Shown: in pieces, positions 44,409 to 55,689 of the stretch
How the letters are laid out: each line of letters opens with the position of its first letter
How positions within the stretch are numbered: the stretch's first letter is position 1
Source of the DNA: Sthenelais limicola
Taxonomy: Eukaryota; Annelida; Polychaeta; Phyllodocida; Sigalionidae
DNA length: 64,000 nucleotides
Reading direction: 5' to 3'
Assembly: GCA_942159475.1 (NCBI GenBank)
Contig: OW804094.1
Span: forward strand, 8,873,555 to 8,937,554
The notes under the pieces: model-generated
Database searches by the model: none
What the model saw: only the letters and a program-made list of their open reading frames with translations
Told to the model about the DNA's origin: nothing
Position numbers and translations under genes: made by a program

Positions 44409-44635
44409 AGGGTCAGATTTTCAAATAATGTACAATCGGCAGCTCTACAAATTTGGTAACTTCTGTTGAATTAAAGATGAATACTAGGTATATCAGAGTA
44501 TCTTTGGCATTGTGTTGATTAGAAATATCTCTTTCATTGTATTAAACTGCATATTGAACGTCACTTATCACTTAAATTTGGATTATTTGAGAGGATTGGT
44601 GATGGTGAATTGTACATTTTTTGAAAAATTCACCC
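44409..44635 (-). mobile_element. Family A copy
   Basis: GGGTCAGATTTTCAAATAAT to TTTTTTGAAAAATTCACCCC. Confidence 0.87.
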
Positions 44636-44793
44636 CTGAAGATTATAACAGCCCCGAGAGTCGCAATGCTAGAGGGTCAAGGCTTCAGAATATGTACAAT
44701 TGGCCTTCACCAATCCCCTCAAATAACCCAAATTTAAGACAATAATCAGGTTCAAAATACAGTTCAACATAACAAGACAGATTTATTGAATGA

Positions 44794-45260
44794 TACTATG
44801 ATAGTACCGCACGAGTAGGTGGTCTGGCGTGAAGGATCGCATGGACCCGAGATGATTTTTTTCAGATGGCACACAAGCCGATAGGTGAGTGTGTTATATT
44901 GAAAAGAATCTTCGAGGGTCTATGTGATCATTTATGCCAGACCACCTACGAGATGCGGTGCTATCTTTACTCCATGGTGCTATATATTAATTATAATTAT
45001 AACACAAAGTCCTTTATTTACTTACGAAGTTCCCGTCATTCTCCTCTCACTGATGCCGGCGACGACGCAATAGTGTACATTGTAACGTCGCAACGTTAGT
45101 AACGCTAGTAAGAGTCATTGACAACGCATTTTCCCGCGTGGAAGGGAACCAATCAGATGAGTTTATTTTGCACATCATTAGGCCCGCCCATGTGGTACAA
45201 ACAATGTGCCACACGCCTCTACATACAAATGTTATGTGATACACAATTCACCGTGGAGTA
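44794..45260 (+). mobile_element. Element E, copy 1
   Basis: Two parts abut. The first (44801-44975) is an imperfect hairpin ending GGTCTGGC / GCCAGACC. The second runs from TTTACTCCATGGTG to CACCGTGGAGTA, with 12-bp inverted ends. No ORF is present. Confidence 0.85.
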
Positions 45261-45292
45261 AAATACAGAATACACTCAGATATATTCAGTAT

Positions 45293-45780
45293 TATGATAG
45301 GACCGCACAAGTAGTTGGTCTGGCTCAAAGGATCACATTGACCAGGGACGTTTCTTTTTGCATGGCACACGAGCCGATAGGCGAGTGTGTTATATCAAAA
45401 AGAATCGTTGACGGTCAATGTGATCCTTTGAGCCAGACCAACTACGAGATGTGGTCCTATTTTTACTCCACGGTGCTATTAGATTAATTATAAATTATAA
45501 CACAAAGTCCTTTATTTACTTACGAAGTGCCAGCCATGCTTCTCTCACTGATGCCACAGACGACGCAATAGTGTACATCGTAACGTCACAACGTTAGTAA
45601 CGCTAGTAAGAGTCATTGACAACGCATTTTCCTGCGTGGAATGGAGCCAATCAAATGAGTTTATTTTGCGTTTATCATTAGGCCCCGCCCATGTGGTACA
45701 AAACAATGTACCACATGGTATATATGTACCACACGCCTCTACATACAAATGTTATGTGATACACATTTCACCGTGGAGTA
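45293..45780 (+). mobile_element. Element E, copy 2, with near-perfect hairpin
   Basis: It has the same two-part structure as copy 1. Here GGTCTGGCTCAAAGGATCAC and onward pairs without mismatch with its partner ending at GAGCCAGACC, giving a stem of more than 25 bp in a 165-bp palindrome (45296-45460). The second part ends at ACCGTGGAGTA. Confidence 0.88.
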
Positions 45781-45965
45781 ATCATCATTTTTCACTCTCA
45801 TTTAGCAGAATTTGAGAGATGTGTAGAAATGTAGATTGTGCATTTTCTGAAAATCTGACCCATGACAGGCCGAGAGTCGCAAAGCTAGAATATGTCAGCT
45901 TCTAGGTAAGAGGAAGGCCTTTCCATACAGACCAGTCCCCGGATGTGAAATCAATATCTTCTGTA

Positions 45966-46281
45966 GGCCAAAACAAAATATAGGTGTGTTTCCGATTTAT
46001 CTGGCTGAAAACTAGGTAGGGGGGGTGGTAACTTTTTTTTTTATATTTATTTCATAACAATATTTGTTTTAAGCATGGGGACGAGCTTGTTAACAGTTCC
46101 GGGGTAGGAAAACCCGTTTTCCTGCTTTTATAAGCTTTCTTTGTCCAAAAAAATGAAAAAAAGTAAGATGTGGTAAAAAAAAATCGGGTATGGTCAAAAA
46201 AATTTAGGTAGGGGAAGGTTTTTCTAGGTAGGGGGTGGGGGTGGGGGTAAATCGGAAACACACCTATTTTTTTTCTTGGCC
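45966..46281. mobile_element. Element J, inverted-repeat element
   Basis: GGCCAAAACAAAATATAGGT on the left and the reverse complement of that pattern on the right continue into TGTGTTTCCGATTTA and its complement, giving ends of about 34 bp. It is 316 bp with no ORF. The interior is G- and T-rich. Confidence 0.85.
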
Positions 46282-46321
46282 TTGGCAGTTTTATTCGCCT
46301 ATTCCTCAATATAAAAGCAAT

Positions 46322-46458
46322 ATGGGTCGAATCGTCAGAGGATGTGCCATTCTTCTTCAGAAATCCTCTCAAATAACCAAAATTTAAGATCAGTAAAAAA
46401 AGGTTCAAATACCGTTCCACACAACCTAATTCATTTACTAGGGACTCAAGGCAATACC
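46322..46458 (+). mobile_element. Family A copy, truncated by a family B copy
   Basis: TGGGTCGAATCGTCAGAGGA and the first 135 bp of family A are present. The next base belongs to a family B element. Confidence 0.78.
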
Positions 46459-46461
46459 ATA

Positions 46462-46871
46462 TGTGATGTGTTTCAGGAAAATGAGTCATAAGTCGCAAAA
46501 TTGATATTTTTCAAAGTGTTTTTTTCACAAGATCACATGATTGGAATGTTATATTTTTTGGTGGCTTAGTCACTTATAGCTATATCGATCGATGTATCAA
46601 ATGTCATGACAATCTATGTAATATATCCTTTCGTTTTAAAGGTCCTTATATGGACTACATTTAGTTACTTTACTGTTTATTGACCCCCAGAAATATTGGA
46701 AACTTTTTTTTTCAACAACGAAAATATCAAACTTAAAATCTAGAAATACTTATTAGATTATTAGACTGTTTACTATCATTGGAATCGGCTTGATCTCATC
46801 TTTTCAAATATAATGGTATCTCAAAATCTATTTTTTGCGACTTATGACTAATTTTTCTGAAACACATCACA
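46462..46871 (-). mobile_element. Family B copy, TA-flanked
   Basis: TGTGATGTGTTTCAGGAAAA to TTCTGAAACACATCACA with TA outside both ends. Confidence 0.93.
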
Positions 46872-46879
46872 TATGCGAC

Positions 46880-47284
46880 CACATTTCACGAAAATGAGTC
46901 ATAAGTCGCAAAATATGGATTTTGAGATATCACCATATTTGAAAAAAGGGGATCAAGCCGATTCCAATGACAGTAAACACTAGGACACCTAATACAGATT
47001 TCTTTATTTTAAGTTTGTTATTTTTGTTTTTGAAAAAAAAACTTTGCAATTTTTCTGGGTGGGCATTTACCAGTAAAGTAACCAAATATACTTTATACGA
47101 AGGCCTTCAAAACGCAAGAATATATTTAATACAGTGTCCCGAAATTTGTTACATGGATTTAAATCACTATGATTGCTAAACCCTCTAAAAATTGGAACAG
47201 TTTAATAAAGATATTTTGTCAAAAAACACTTTGAAAAATATTAATTTTGCGACTTGTGGCTCCTTTCATGGAACACATGACAAA
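46880..47284 (+). mobile_element. Family B copy, back to back with the previous
   Basis: CCACATTTCACGAAAATGAG to CATGGAACACATGACA. It starts eight bases after a copy in the opposite orientation. Confidence 0.88.
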
Positions 47285-47736
47285 TGTTTTAAATTGAACT
47301 TAATTGAAACCCATCTCGACCGGAGATAGATGATTGCACCAGGGGAATCCAGTCTTAATTATCTATTTTTTTTGCTCTTTTTTCACACAGCCCCGGTCCC
47401 GCAGAGGTCATCTTTGATTATGTGAGAACTAAAATGTCGTGACCTTCAAAGATGGAGTTGAAGAACAATCTGTTGGAGATGAGAGGCTCCGACCTTCAAA
47501 GACATAAAAACGCAGCTAAGGACTAAAACAGGAAATTGGATCAATTTCCTGACGGAAAAAGAGTAATGTATCGGGAGGAAGCTGATCTTTAACAAAAACT
47601 TAAGTACCACATTCCGGCATGCGAGGTATTTGGGTAAAAAAGTGTTCACACGCACAGCACGTTTGTGATCCATTTGTAGAAATGATCGGAATCCTCTACG
47701 GACTGGGTTGCTCTACCTGTCTTTTCTAATTTCAGT
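47285..47736. other. Unassigned sequence
   Basis: Nothing was recognised. Confidence 0.45.
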
Positions 47737-47801
47737 ATTGATTGATGGATATTGTTTATTTCCAGATCAACAGGTACAATAAAGAGAATAATATATGTCT
47801 G
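47737..47801 (-). mobile_element. Retroposon 3' tail, reversed
   Basis: On the reverse strand GGAAATAAACAATATCCATC is followed by ATCA repeats, resembling the tail at 42466. It joins a family B fragment. Confidence 0.55.
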
Positions 47802-47970
47802 GAGTTTGCAATGTTTCTGGATGGGTAATTGCCACTCAAGTAACTAAATACACTCCATACTTAGGCCTTCAAAATGCAAGAATATATTTAATAGAATGTC
47901 CCGAAATTTGATACATGGATTTATATGAATATAATTATATTTATTGAAAAATATCCATTTGAAACACTTC
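47802..47970 (+). mobile_element. Family B fragment
   Basis: TTTGCAATGTTTCTGGATGG to GAAACACTTCACA with the middle of the interior missing. Confidence 0.75.
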
Positions 47971-48086
47971 ACATAATATATGTCTTGAGATAGGTGCTCG
48001 CCTCTATGTTAATAGCTCTTCCAGAGAGTCCTGTTACACTAAATATTGATATTCATTTTATAATACATGTTACATCAGTCCCCATT

Positions 48087-48311
48087 AAGGCTGGGTTCCA
48101 CTGGCCGGCTACTACTCCCGCTACTACTCCCGTTTCTTTGCTCCCGCTACTTTTGGAAGCGGGAGCAAGTAGCGAGAGGTAGCCGCTTCAAATCAAACAT
48201 GTTTGATTTGAAGCGGCTACCTTCCGCTACTTCCGGCTACTTTAGAAGTAGCCGGAGCAAAGAAACGGGAGCAGTAGCAGGAGTAGTAGCCGGCCAGTGG
48301 AACCCAGCCTT
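48087..48311. mobile_element. Element G, nearly full-length palindrome
   Basis: AAGGCTGGGTTCCACTGGCC on the left has its reverse complement on the right. The centre, GAAGCGGCTACC with its complement around AAACATGTTT, is also palindromic. It is 225 bp, GC-rich and hairpin-forming. Fragments occur at 40320 and 44085. Confidence 0.92.
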
Positions 48312-48587
48312 TGGTAGTTAAATTGATTGTTGTAGAATGGGCATTCATAATTTTATACCAAGTATAAAATATTCGGACTCTGTTACATTAGTGTCTCGTA
48401 GGTGTGCACATTGCCCTTATTGCCCTCATTTCCCTGAAAGACATCACAATGTGGGAGAAACTTTTGCCTAAGAAGAAAGTCTTAGTCAAGAACTTCGAGA
48501 CAGAAATAGGCGAAAGTACCAATCTTAAAAGTACCCGTCACTATTATACCTGGTGCTAGAGTTGCCCTATTGAGTATTGAACATATA

Positions 48588-48822
48588 TGGGTCAGGTCGC
48601 CAGAAAATGAACAATCGGCAGCTCTACACATCAAGTAAATTCTGCTAAATTAGGCTAAAAATGATAAATACTGGATATATCTGAGTACATTTGGCTTCGA
48701 GTTGATTCAAAGGATCTGTTTGGTTATCTTGAATTGTGTTTTGAGTCTCATTTTTGTATTAAATTCGGGTTATTTGAGAGGGTTTCTAATTGTGAATTGT
48801 GCATATTCTGGAAATCTGGACA
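48588..48822 (-). mobile_element. Family A copy
   Basis: TGGGTCAGGTCGCCAGAAAA to ATTCTGGAAATCTGGAC. A family B fragment follows directly. Confidence 0.85.
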
Positions 48823-48829
48823 TCCTCAT

Positions 48830-48899
48830 TTCAAATATGATAATATCTCAAAATACATTTTTTGCGACCTGTGACTGGTTTGTCTATAACACATCACAT
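48830..48899 (-). mobile_element. Family B right-end fragment
   Basis: TTCAAATATGATAATATCTC to TATAACACATCACA. Confidence 0.8.
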
Positions 48900-48989
48900 A
48901 ATTATGGATCTGCCTATACAACAACGAGTTTATAGTCTATAGTCATAGACCCCTATTACCAGTCTGCAGTTCATTGCAATTGTCATTGA

Positions 48990-49112
48990 TACAGCAAAAT
49001 GAGTCACAAGTGGCAAAAAATGGATTTTGATCATCATATTTGAAAAGATGAGATCAAGCCGATTCCAATGATAATAAACATTAATGGCATGTAAGAAGTC
49101 TTTCTAGATTTT
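48990..49112 (+). mobile_element. Family B left-end fragment
   Basis: CAGCAAAATGAGTCACAAGT to about AAGTCTTTCTAGATTTT. Confidence 0.78.
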
Positions 49113-49341
49113 GTATTATTGTATAATGCAGCACTATTGAAAAATGAAAGTTCACATTATCTTGTATAAAATATTTGAACTCAAAATACATGTACTAAAA
49201 CCACTGAAATATTATTATCAGAACAGAGATCACAAAACCCAGTGACCAGCCTAGATGTCAGATGGCTAAGCATTTAAACACATAAAAATGTACTATAATG
49301 TACCTTAGGATACCTATATACAGTGTCTAACAAGAACTGGT

Positions 49342-49674
49342 ATTTATTCCATGATTTGGCCGTGAGCGTACAATATAATCGATATACTTGCCGCTCACAA
49401 GGTGGACAATATAAATTCCTTGTATTGTACAGTGACGTCACAACCGTTCGAGACTTGGGGGACAACAAAGTTTGATGAAATTAATGCAAATAAAGTTGTT
49501 TTAAGTTAAGAATCATGGAATAAAAGCAAGAATAGCACAGTATCGCATCTTCGGCGGCCTATATTCTCCTCGTATGGCCGAAAAACAACTCGGCCAATGG
49601 CCTCGTAGTTTTCGGCCATACTCGGAGAATATAGCCCCCCTCATACGCGATACTATGCTATTCTTGCTATAGTA
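49342..49674 (-). mobile_element. Element H, copy 2 (reversed)
   Basis: ATTTATTCCATGATTTGGC through CTATTCTTGCTATA is the reverse complement of 36054-36386. Its hairpin region (CTCCTCGTATGGCCGAAAAA with its partner near 49607) is better preserved than in copy 1. Confidence 0.85.
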
Positions 49675-49796
49675 CTATAACAGACTCAGTATTATATTTA
49701 TATATTTCATATTCATATTTTATATTAGTCTTAAGCAGTACACTACATTCTAACTCTTGTGTAGTTCCCTATTAGTCACCTTAAAAGCTCCTTATA

Positions 49797-50198
49797 TGTG
49801 ATGTGTTTCAGGAAAATGAGTCATAAGTCGCAAAATTGGTATTTTTCAATTTTTCACAAGATCTCTTTATTGGAACGTTCTAATTTTTGGTGGGTTGATC
49901 ACTTATGGCTATATTAATTGATGTATCAAATTTCAGGAAAATCTATGTAATATATCTTTTCGTTTTCAAGGTCCTCATATGGACTACATTTAGTTACTTT
50001 ACTTTTTTTTGACCCCCAGAAATATTGGATTTTTTTTTTCAAAATCGAAAATATCCAACTTAAAATCTAGAAATACTTATAAGATTATTAGACTGTTTAC
50101 TATCATTGGAATCGGCTTGATCTCATCTTTTCAAATATGGTGATATCTCAAAATCTATATTTTGCGACTTATGACTCATTTTCCTAAAACGGATCACA
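49797..50198 (-). mobile_element. Family B copy, TA-flanked
   Basis: TGTGATGTGTTTCAGGAAAA to CCTAAAACGGATCACA with TA outside. Confidence 0.92.
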
Positions 50199-50340
50199 TA
50201 TTTTCCTCTCCAAGAAGGTAACAGTGGGAAAAAATGGAATCCCATTCGATAAGCTGGTCAACCATTTTATCACATTCATTATGTAATTGTATACCTCAGT
50301 GATGAAAAAACAACTTTCTGATCTAATCTAATCTAATATA
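50199..50340 (+). mobile_element. Retroposon 3' tail with TCTAA repeats
   Basis: Non-repeat sequence ends in about four TCTAA units, typical of CR1/L2-type LINE tails. Family B sequence lies on both sides. Confidence 0.5.
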
Positions 50341-50428
50341 ATGTTTGATATATTTCTGTTTAAAAACAAGTTTGCAATATTTCTGGATGGACATTGACTA
50401 GTAAAGTAGCTTAATATACTCGTACAAT
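50341..50428 (+). mobile_element. Family B internal fragment
   Basis: TTTGCAATATTTCTGGATGG and AGTAAAGTAGCTTAATATAC match the family interior. Confidence 0.7.
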
Positions 50429-50503
50429 TTGTTTTATGAAACAGCCCCCAGCAAGAGAAGGTAGGCCTATACATGCTGTATTACATGTCATTCAAAAATC
50501 CAT

Positions 50504-50911
50504 AGTGATGTGTTTCAGGAAAATGAGTCATAAGTCGCGAAAATTAGATTTTGAGATATCATCTTATTTGAAAAGAGGAGATCAAGCTGATTCCAATGAA
50601 TGTAAATATTAAGGACATCTAATAAGTACTTTCATCTTTCTAGTCAGATATCTTTATTTTTGAAAAAATCACTATACAATAATTCTAGGTGGATAATTAC
50701 CAGTAAAGCAGCTAAATATACTCAATAGGATGATCTAAGTAATGCACTGATATAAGTAAGAAACAGTCTTGAATTTTGGTACATGTATCCATAGAACCAC
50801 AAGGACTAGACACGTCAAAAATGAAAATATTCCAACAAGGAGATCTTGTAAGTAAACGACTTTGAAAAAACACCAATTGTGCGACTTGTGACCTATTTTC
50901 CTGAAACACAT
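50504..50911 (+). mobile_element. Family B copy
   Basis: GTGATGTGTTTCAGGAAAAT to TTTTCCTGAAACACAT, with the last bases lost. Confidence 0.9.
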
Positions 50912-51279
50912 ATTTTCTCAATGTAGTACTTGGAGTCTAATCACATTCCTGATGAGGAAATGGTACGATTCCTGTATCAGAACATAAGTTGTATTCCATG
51001 TCCCTTACCTTATCCCATTTAGCATCGTATCATAAACTTTACTCTTCCTCACCTACAAGAAAACACACAAAATTAACATTATTTCACAATCAAAAAGACA
51101 AGTCTTTTTTAAACACTTCACTAGTTTGCTTTTAGTGAAGCAGATGTGGTGGTATGAGTCGTTGGGAACTGATTAATTATTTCAACTGCCATATATGCCA
51201 AATCGAATCCTGATCTACTTGATATTAGACCTATTCGTACACGACAACACAATCCAGATAAAATTGTATTTAAATGTCC
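50912..51279. other. Unassigned sequence
   Basis: Nothing was recognised. Confidence 0.45.
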
Positions 51280-51628
51280 AATAGGGGAGTTGCATGTCTC
51301 ACTGCGCATGTCTACAGCAGTGCATGCTGGGACGGATTCTGTTGAAATCTCATACAAACATTTGGCAACATTTTTTATCGAAAATTGCAAGCATGTTTTA
51401 ATCAATATCACAGCTTTTATAAATGATCTATGAAAACCAAATGCATGAAGGGAAACATGGGGACTTATGTCATGGAAACATGTATAACACACAGATATTG
51501 AAATTAGACCATTGATAGATATTCCATGCTGAACATGAAATGATTTCTATAGGTTCTATACTGTACCATTAGTCCCATAATTCCATGCGAATCAATATTC
51601 AAAATTGCGGCTATGCAAATCCCCTATT
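51280..51628 (+). mobile_element. Family D, complete copy
   Basis: AATAGGGGAGTTGCATGTCT on the left to TGCAAATCCCCTATT on the right, 349 bp. It contains the GATTCAAAATGG-type block (here TATTCAAAATTGCGG). Confidence 0.9.
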
Positions 51629-51803
51629 TCCAGGCTAGATATTATCAGCCGCTCTATCTTGTATAAACTACCCCTATACTGGAACCACCTGGAGGCCCAA
51701 ACCCAATGAGCTGACACAGAAAAACGTTTCACTAACATGGTGAAACCGAACGCAATTTGGGAAGATTTGGGAATACCTTTATATATTAAGCCCACACCTC
51801 ATA

Positions 51804-52213
51804 TGTGATGTCTTCCAGGAAAATGAGTCATAAGTCACAAAAAATGGATTTTGAGATATCACCATATATGAAAAGATGAGATCAAGCTGATTCCAATGAT
51901 AGTAAACAGTCTAATAATCTAATAACTATTTCTGGATTTTATTTTTGATATTTTCGTTTTTTTAAAAAAAAGTTTCCAATATTTCTGGGGGTCAATAAAC
52001 AGTGAAGTAACTAAATGTAGTCCATATGAGGACCTTTAAAACAGAAGGATATATTACATAGATTGTCCTGAAATTTGATACATCGAGTGATATAGCTATA
52101 AGTGATAAACCCCCAAAAGATTAGAGCATTCCAATAATGTTATCTTGTAATAAAAACACTTTGAAAAATACCAATTTTGCGACTTATGACTCATTTTCCT
52201 GAAACACATCACA
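51804..52213 (+). mobile_element. Family B copy, TA-flanked
   Basis: TGTGATGTCTTCCAGGAAAA to TTCCTGAAACACATCACA with TA outside both ends. Confidence 0.93.
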
Positions 52214-52382
52214 TATGTTGTGACTGTATGCAATTTGTAATGGTTTTGTGATCTCCGGCCTGGTATCCTTGTATCCAGGCTCTTAGTTTCTCTACCTCCT
52301 TTTAACATTATTGTTCCTCCTGGGACTCATGTTCATACAGCTGCCCACCCCAAGGTTTAATCTGCTGATGATAACTATAAAT

Positions 52383-52792
52383 TGTGATGTGTTTCAGGAA
52401 AATGGGTCATAAGTCGCAAAATATAAATTTTGAGATATCATTAGATTTGAACAGATGAGATCAAGCCGATTCTAAAGATAGTAAACAGTCTAATAATCTA
52501 ATGAGTATTTCTAGATTTTAAGTTTGATAATTTTGTTTTTGAAAAAAAAAGTTTCCAATATTTCTGGGGGTCAATAAACAGTAAAGTAACGAAATGTAGT
52601 CCATATAAGGACCTTTAAAACGAAAGGATACATTACATAGATTGTCCTGAAATTTGATACATCGATTCATATAGATAAAGTGATCAACCCACTAAGAATT
52701 AGAACATTCCAATCATGAGATCTTGTGAAAAAAAACACTTTGAAAAATATCTATTTTGCGACTTATGACTCATTTTCCTGAAACCCATCACA
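52383..52792 (+). mobile_element. Family B copy
   Basis: TGTGATGTGTTTCAGGAAAA to TTCCTGAAACCCATCACA. Confidence 0.93.
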
Positions 52793-53104
52793 ATTGTATT
52801 TATACCATTCATTAAACCACTGAGCCCTATGGCCCTTTGCCCACCTGTCAGGGCAACCATTCTTCCAGCATTGTTGTATCGCTGGAGCCATATCTTGCTA
52901 CAAATACTGAATTATTATATCAAAACCATAAGAAGTAAAGGCCGCCCTCATGTCGTTGACTTGTTGGTGGATTGTTACCCTTACCTTCATATGTTCCAAC
53001 ATTTTGTCCGGCAGGGCTTGAAATCCTCCCTAAATGTTGGGAGCTTAGACCCGCCGAGATTATCGTATGATAAATAATAGTACCAACAACAACAACAACA
53101 ACAA
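52793..53104. other. Unassigned sequence ending in an ACA repeat
   Basis: CAA-type triplets at about 53085-53103 abut a family B fragment. Otherwise nothing was recognised. Confidence 0.45.
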
Positions 53105-53253
53105 AGACCTTCAAAACGCAACAATATAGTTATTAAAATGTCTCATAGATTCATATGATTAAAGGTGCGAAACCCTTATAAAAACAGCACATTTTACAAA
53201 AGAGATAATGTGAATAAAACACTTGTGAGTTATTTTCCTAAAACACATCACAT
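53105..53253 (+). mobile_element. Family B right-part fragment
   Basis: GACCTTCAAAACGCAACAAT to TTCCTAAAACACATCACA. Confidence 0.82.
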
Positions 53254-53415
53254 ATTGTAACTAGAGTTTATAGCCTGGGACATACATAATGCAGTAATTT
53301 ACTAATTAAATATCAAGACAGTAATTAGTGCCGGAGATTCGATCCAGTGGAAGTTTACTATTGTATGAAACCTAATCTTTGTAATTATGATTTTAATTAG
53401 TTCCCGGACAGTAAT

Positions 53416-53629
53416 TGGGTCAGATTTGCAGAAAATGTACAATTGGCAGCTGTACACATTAAGTAAATTCCTCAAAATTAGGCTGCAATGTGGTCAATAC
53501 TAGATAAATTCGAGTATAATCTGTTTGGTTAGGTTGAATTGTATTTTGAACTGTATTTTCGTCTAGAATTTGGGTTATTTGAGAAGATTGGCGAATATGA
53601 ATTTTACATTTTCTGAAGATCTGACCCTC
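53416..53629 (-). mobile_element. Family A copy
   Basis: TGGGTCAGATTTGCAGAAAA to TTTCTGAAGATCTGACCC, slightly short. Confidence 0.9.
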
Positions 53630-53734
53630 ATAATGTCGTACCTTAACTATACCAAGCACAGGTCCTACTTTAGAGATTGGCTTAATGCATTCTCAGCTCA
53701 AACATATCTTACCAAAGATTTACTAATAGTATTA

Positions 53735-54349
53735 CTTGGACTGTACAGGACTTGATGTATCAATATTCTGCTCCTGTTATATGTTTATACCAGAGTTACT
53801 CATATTACGACTTATAGGACTGGATGTATCAATATTCTGATCCTGTTATATGTTTATACAAGAGTTACTCATATTATGACTTATAGGACTGGATTTATCA
53901 GTATTCTGCTGCTGTTATATGGTTATACAAGAGTTACTCATATTAGGATTCATAGGCCTGGATTTATCAATATTCTGCTGCTGTTATATGTGTATACAAG
54001 AGTTACTCATATTATGACTTATGGGACTGGATTCATCAATATTCTGCTGCTGTTATATGTTTATACAAGAGTTACTCATATTATGACATATAGGACTGGA
54101 TTTATCAATATTCTGCTGCTGTTATATGTTTATACAGGAGTTACTCATATTATGACATATAGGACGACTGGATTTATCAGTATTCTGCTGGTGTTATATG
54201 TTTATACAAGAGTTACTCATATTATCCATTATAGGACTGAATTTATCAATATTGTGCTGCTGGTATATGTTTATACACGAGTTACTGATATTATAACTTA
54301 TAGGACTGGATTTATCAATATTCTGCTGCTGTTATATGTTTATACAAGA
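53735..54349 (+). repeat. 69-bp minisatellite, second array, about 9 units
   Basis: It has the same unit as 20708-21640 (CAATATTCTGCTGCTGTTAT). Units here are more diverged, and one carries 3 extra bases near 54165. The same frame stays open for about 165 codons because of unit length. Confidence 0.93.
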
Positions 54350-54637
54350 TATATAAAAAAACACTTTAATTAATAATAAATATCAATCTGTATCACTATA
54401 TTATCATCCCTCTCTGTTGCTAACCAATCATATCGCTCACACACTCTTTACACATGTTTACACATGTGTACACATCTCAGACTATATATAACAATGGAAT
54501 CCTGCAGTTGTCATGTACAACCCCTGATGAAGGCCCGAGTTGGGCTGAAACGCGTTGGGTAAAGAATAAACAAGTACTTCAAATACACGTGATGGAGTGA
54601 TATTTACTGGGGTTTCCATACCTTATTATCATCTGTT
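54350..54637 (+). mobile_element. Insertion inside the 69-bp array, with a ribozyme-like motif
   Basis: About 290 bp of unrelated DNA separate the array from one further unit (54638-54706). TTTATACAAGA occurs at both borders. CTGATGA, a stem (GGCCC with GGGCT) and GAAAC occur in order at about 54522-54550, followed by AATAAA. This resembles the hammerhead core reported in some retroelements, but stem I is not evident. Confidence 0.4.
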
Positions 54638-54706
54638 TATACAAGAGTTACTCATATTATGACTTATAGGCCTGGATTTATCAATATTCTGCTGCTGTAA
54701 TATAAT
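54638..54706 (+). repeat. Detached 69-bp minisatellite unit
   Basis: AAGAGTTACTCATATTATGA through TCTGCTGCTGTAATAT is one full unit. Confidence 0.85.
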
Positions 54707-55009
54707 TTTCCTGATGCCCCACTTTTGCTTTTTTTTGTTTTATTACAAACAAAGGCCATACATTTAATCATAATAATAAATACGCATGTCGACGTGGTCA
54801 ATGTTTTTGTGCGTTGCCTAGCATTATACAAGAAGAAAATATACTAACTTAAACAGCTACAGTTATTCATACTTATGATTCACCCAAAATACCACAGTTG
54901 GGAAAACTTCAATAGAACATCTCCAAAAATATCCAATTAAGCATCAAGCTTCAAATTACAACAACTCTCCTCCCCTCAGACTTACAAAAAGTACAGATTT
55001 ATAATAATC

Positions 55010-55495
55010 GATAAAACTAGTCCATTCAAACGGTCAAACACATTTCAGGACACACATCCTATGTAATATATTCATTTGTTCATCTACTTCGTCCATATGA
55101 ACATGCCTCATCCCCCATTTCAAAGTCATGTTCATATTCTTTTGTAGAAAAAAAGAATCACCAGGAGTCCTAATAAGGACTAACAAATTATAAAAAATGC
55201 AGGACTGATAAAAAATAGGAATTATCTCCCAGATATTCATAACATGATTTGTAAAGCGTTCCTCCATCTTATTCCAGTAGAACTTTATCACATTACGTGA
55301 GAAATTGTCACTATCTACGCTCATTCTTATATTCACAGGTAGGGAATTCCACAAACACGGTCCCCTATAGAATTGACGTCTTAACATTTGGTCACTGTTA
55401 GGTGTAAAAGTTTGATGAAAGGAATGCATGTGAGTAACTACCTAATGTATGGTGATGATCCATTGTTCTCCTCATAATAGAGGGCAGCATAAAGA
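55010..55495 (-). pseudogene. LINE 3'-end remnant encoding a reverse-transcriptase C-terminus
   Basis: On the reverse strand a 131-residue frame (55034-55429) starts HSFHQTFTPNSD and contains FYRGPCLWNSLPVNIR, the WNSLP motif near the C-terminus of CR1/L2/RTE-group ORF2 proteins. A stop lies a few codons upstream, so the rest of ORF2 is lost. A second copy lies at 55690-56372 in the same orientation. Confidence 0.7.
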
Positions 55496-55496
55496 T

Positions 55497-55678
55497 ATGG
55501 GTTGGATTTTCAGAAAATGTACAATTTACCTTCACCAATCCTCTCAAATAATCCAAATTTAAGACAAAATGAGCTTCAAAATGTTCAAATTTAACATAGC
55601 AGAACTGATATCATAAATCAATGCCATACAAAATATACTCAGATATACCCGATATTCATAACTTTTTAGCCTAATTTT
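55497..55678 (+). mobile_element. Family A copy, right end lost
   Basis: TGGGTTGGATTTTCAGAAAA and interior to TTTTTAGCCTAATTTT are present. It lies between two LINE remnants. Confidence 0.82.
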
Positions 55679-55689
55679 GTTTCTTTCTC

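Larger units (their letters stand above)
44670..45862 (+). mobile_element. Family A copy carrying two element E insertions
   Basis: Family A sequence occurs in three pieces: 44670-44793, 45261-45292 and 45781-45862 (ending TTCTGAAAATCTGACCCA). Joined in order they match the intact relative at 22200-22428. Confidence 0.88.

Noticed and set aside
46052..46498. 148-codon frame on the reverse strand
   Set aside because: It crosses element J, a truncated family A copy and the end of a family B copy, so it is a chance frame over repeats.
53876..54373. A 165-codon frame of the same repeat
   Set aside because: Same reason; it is the second array of the 69-bp unit.
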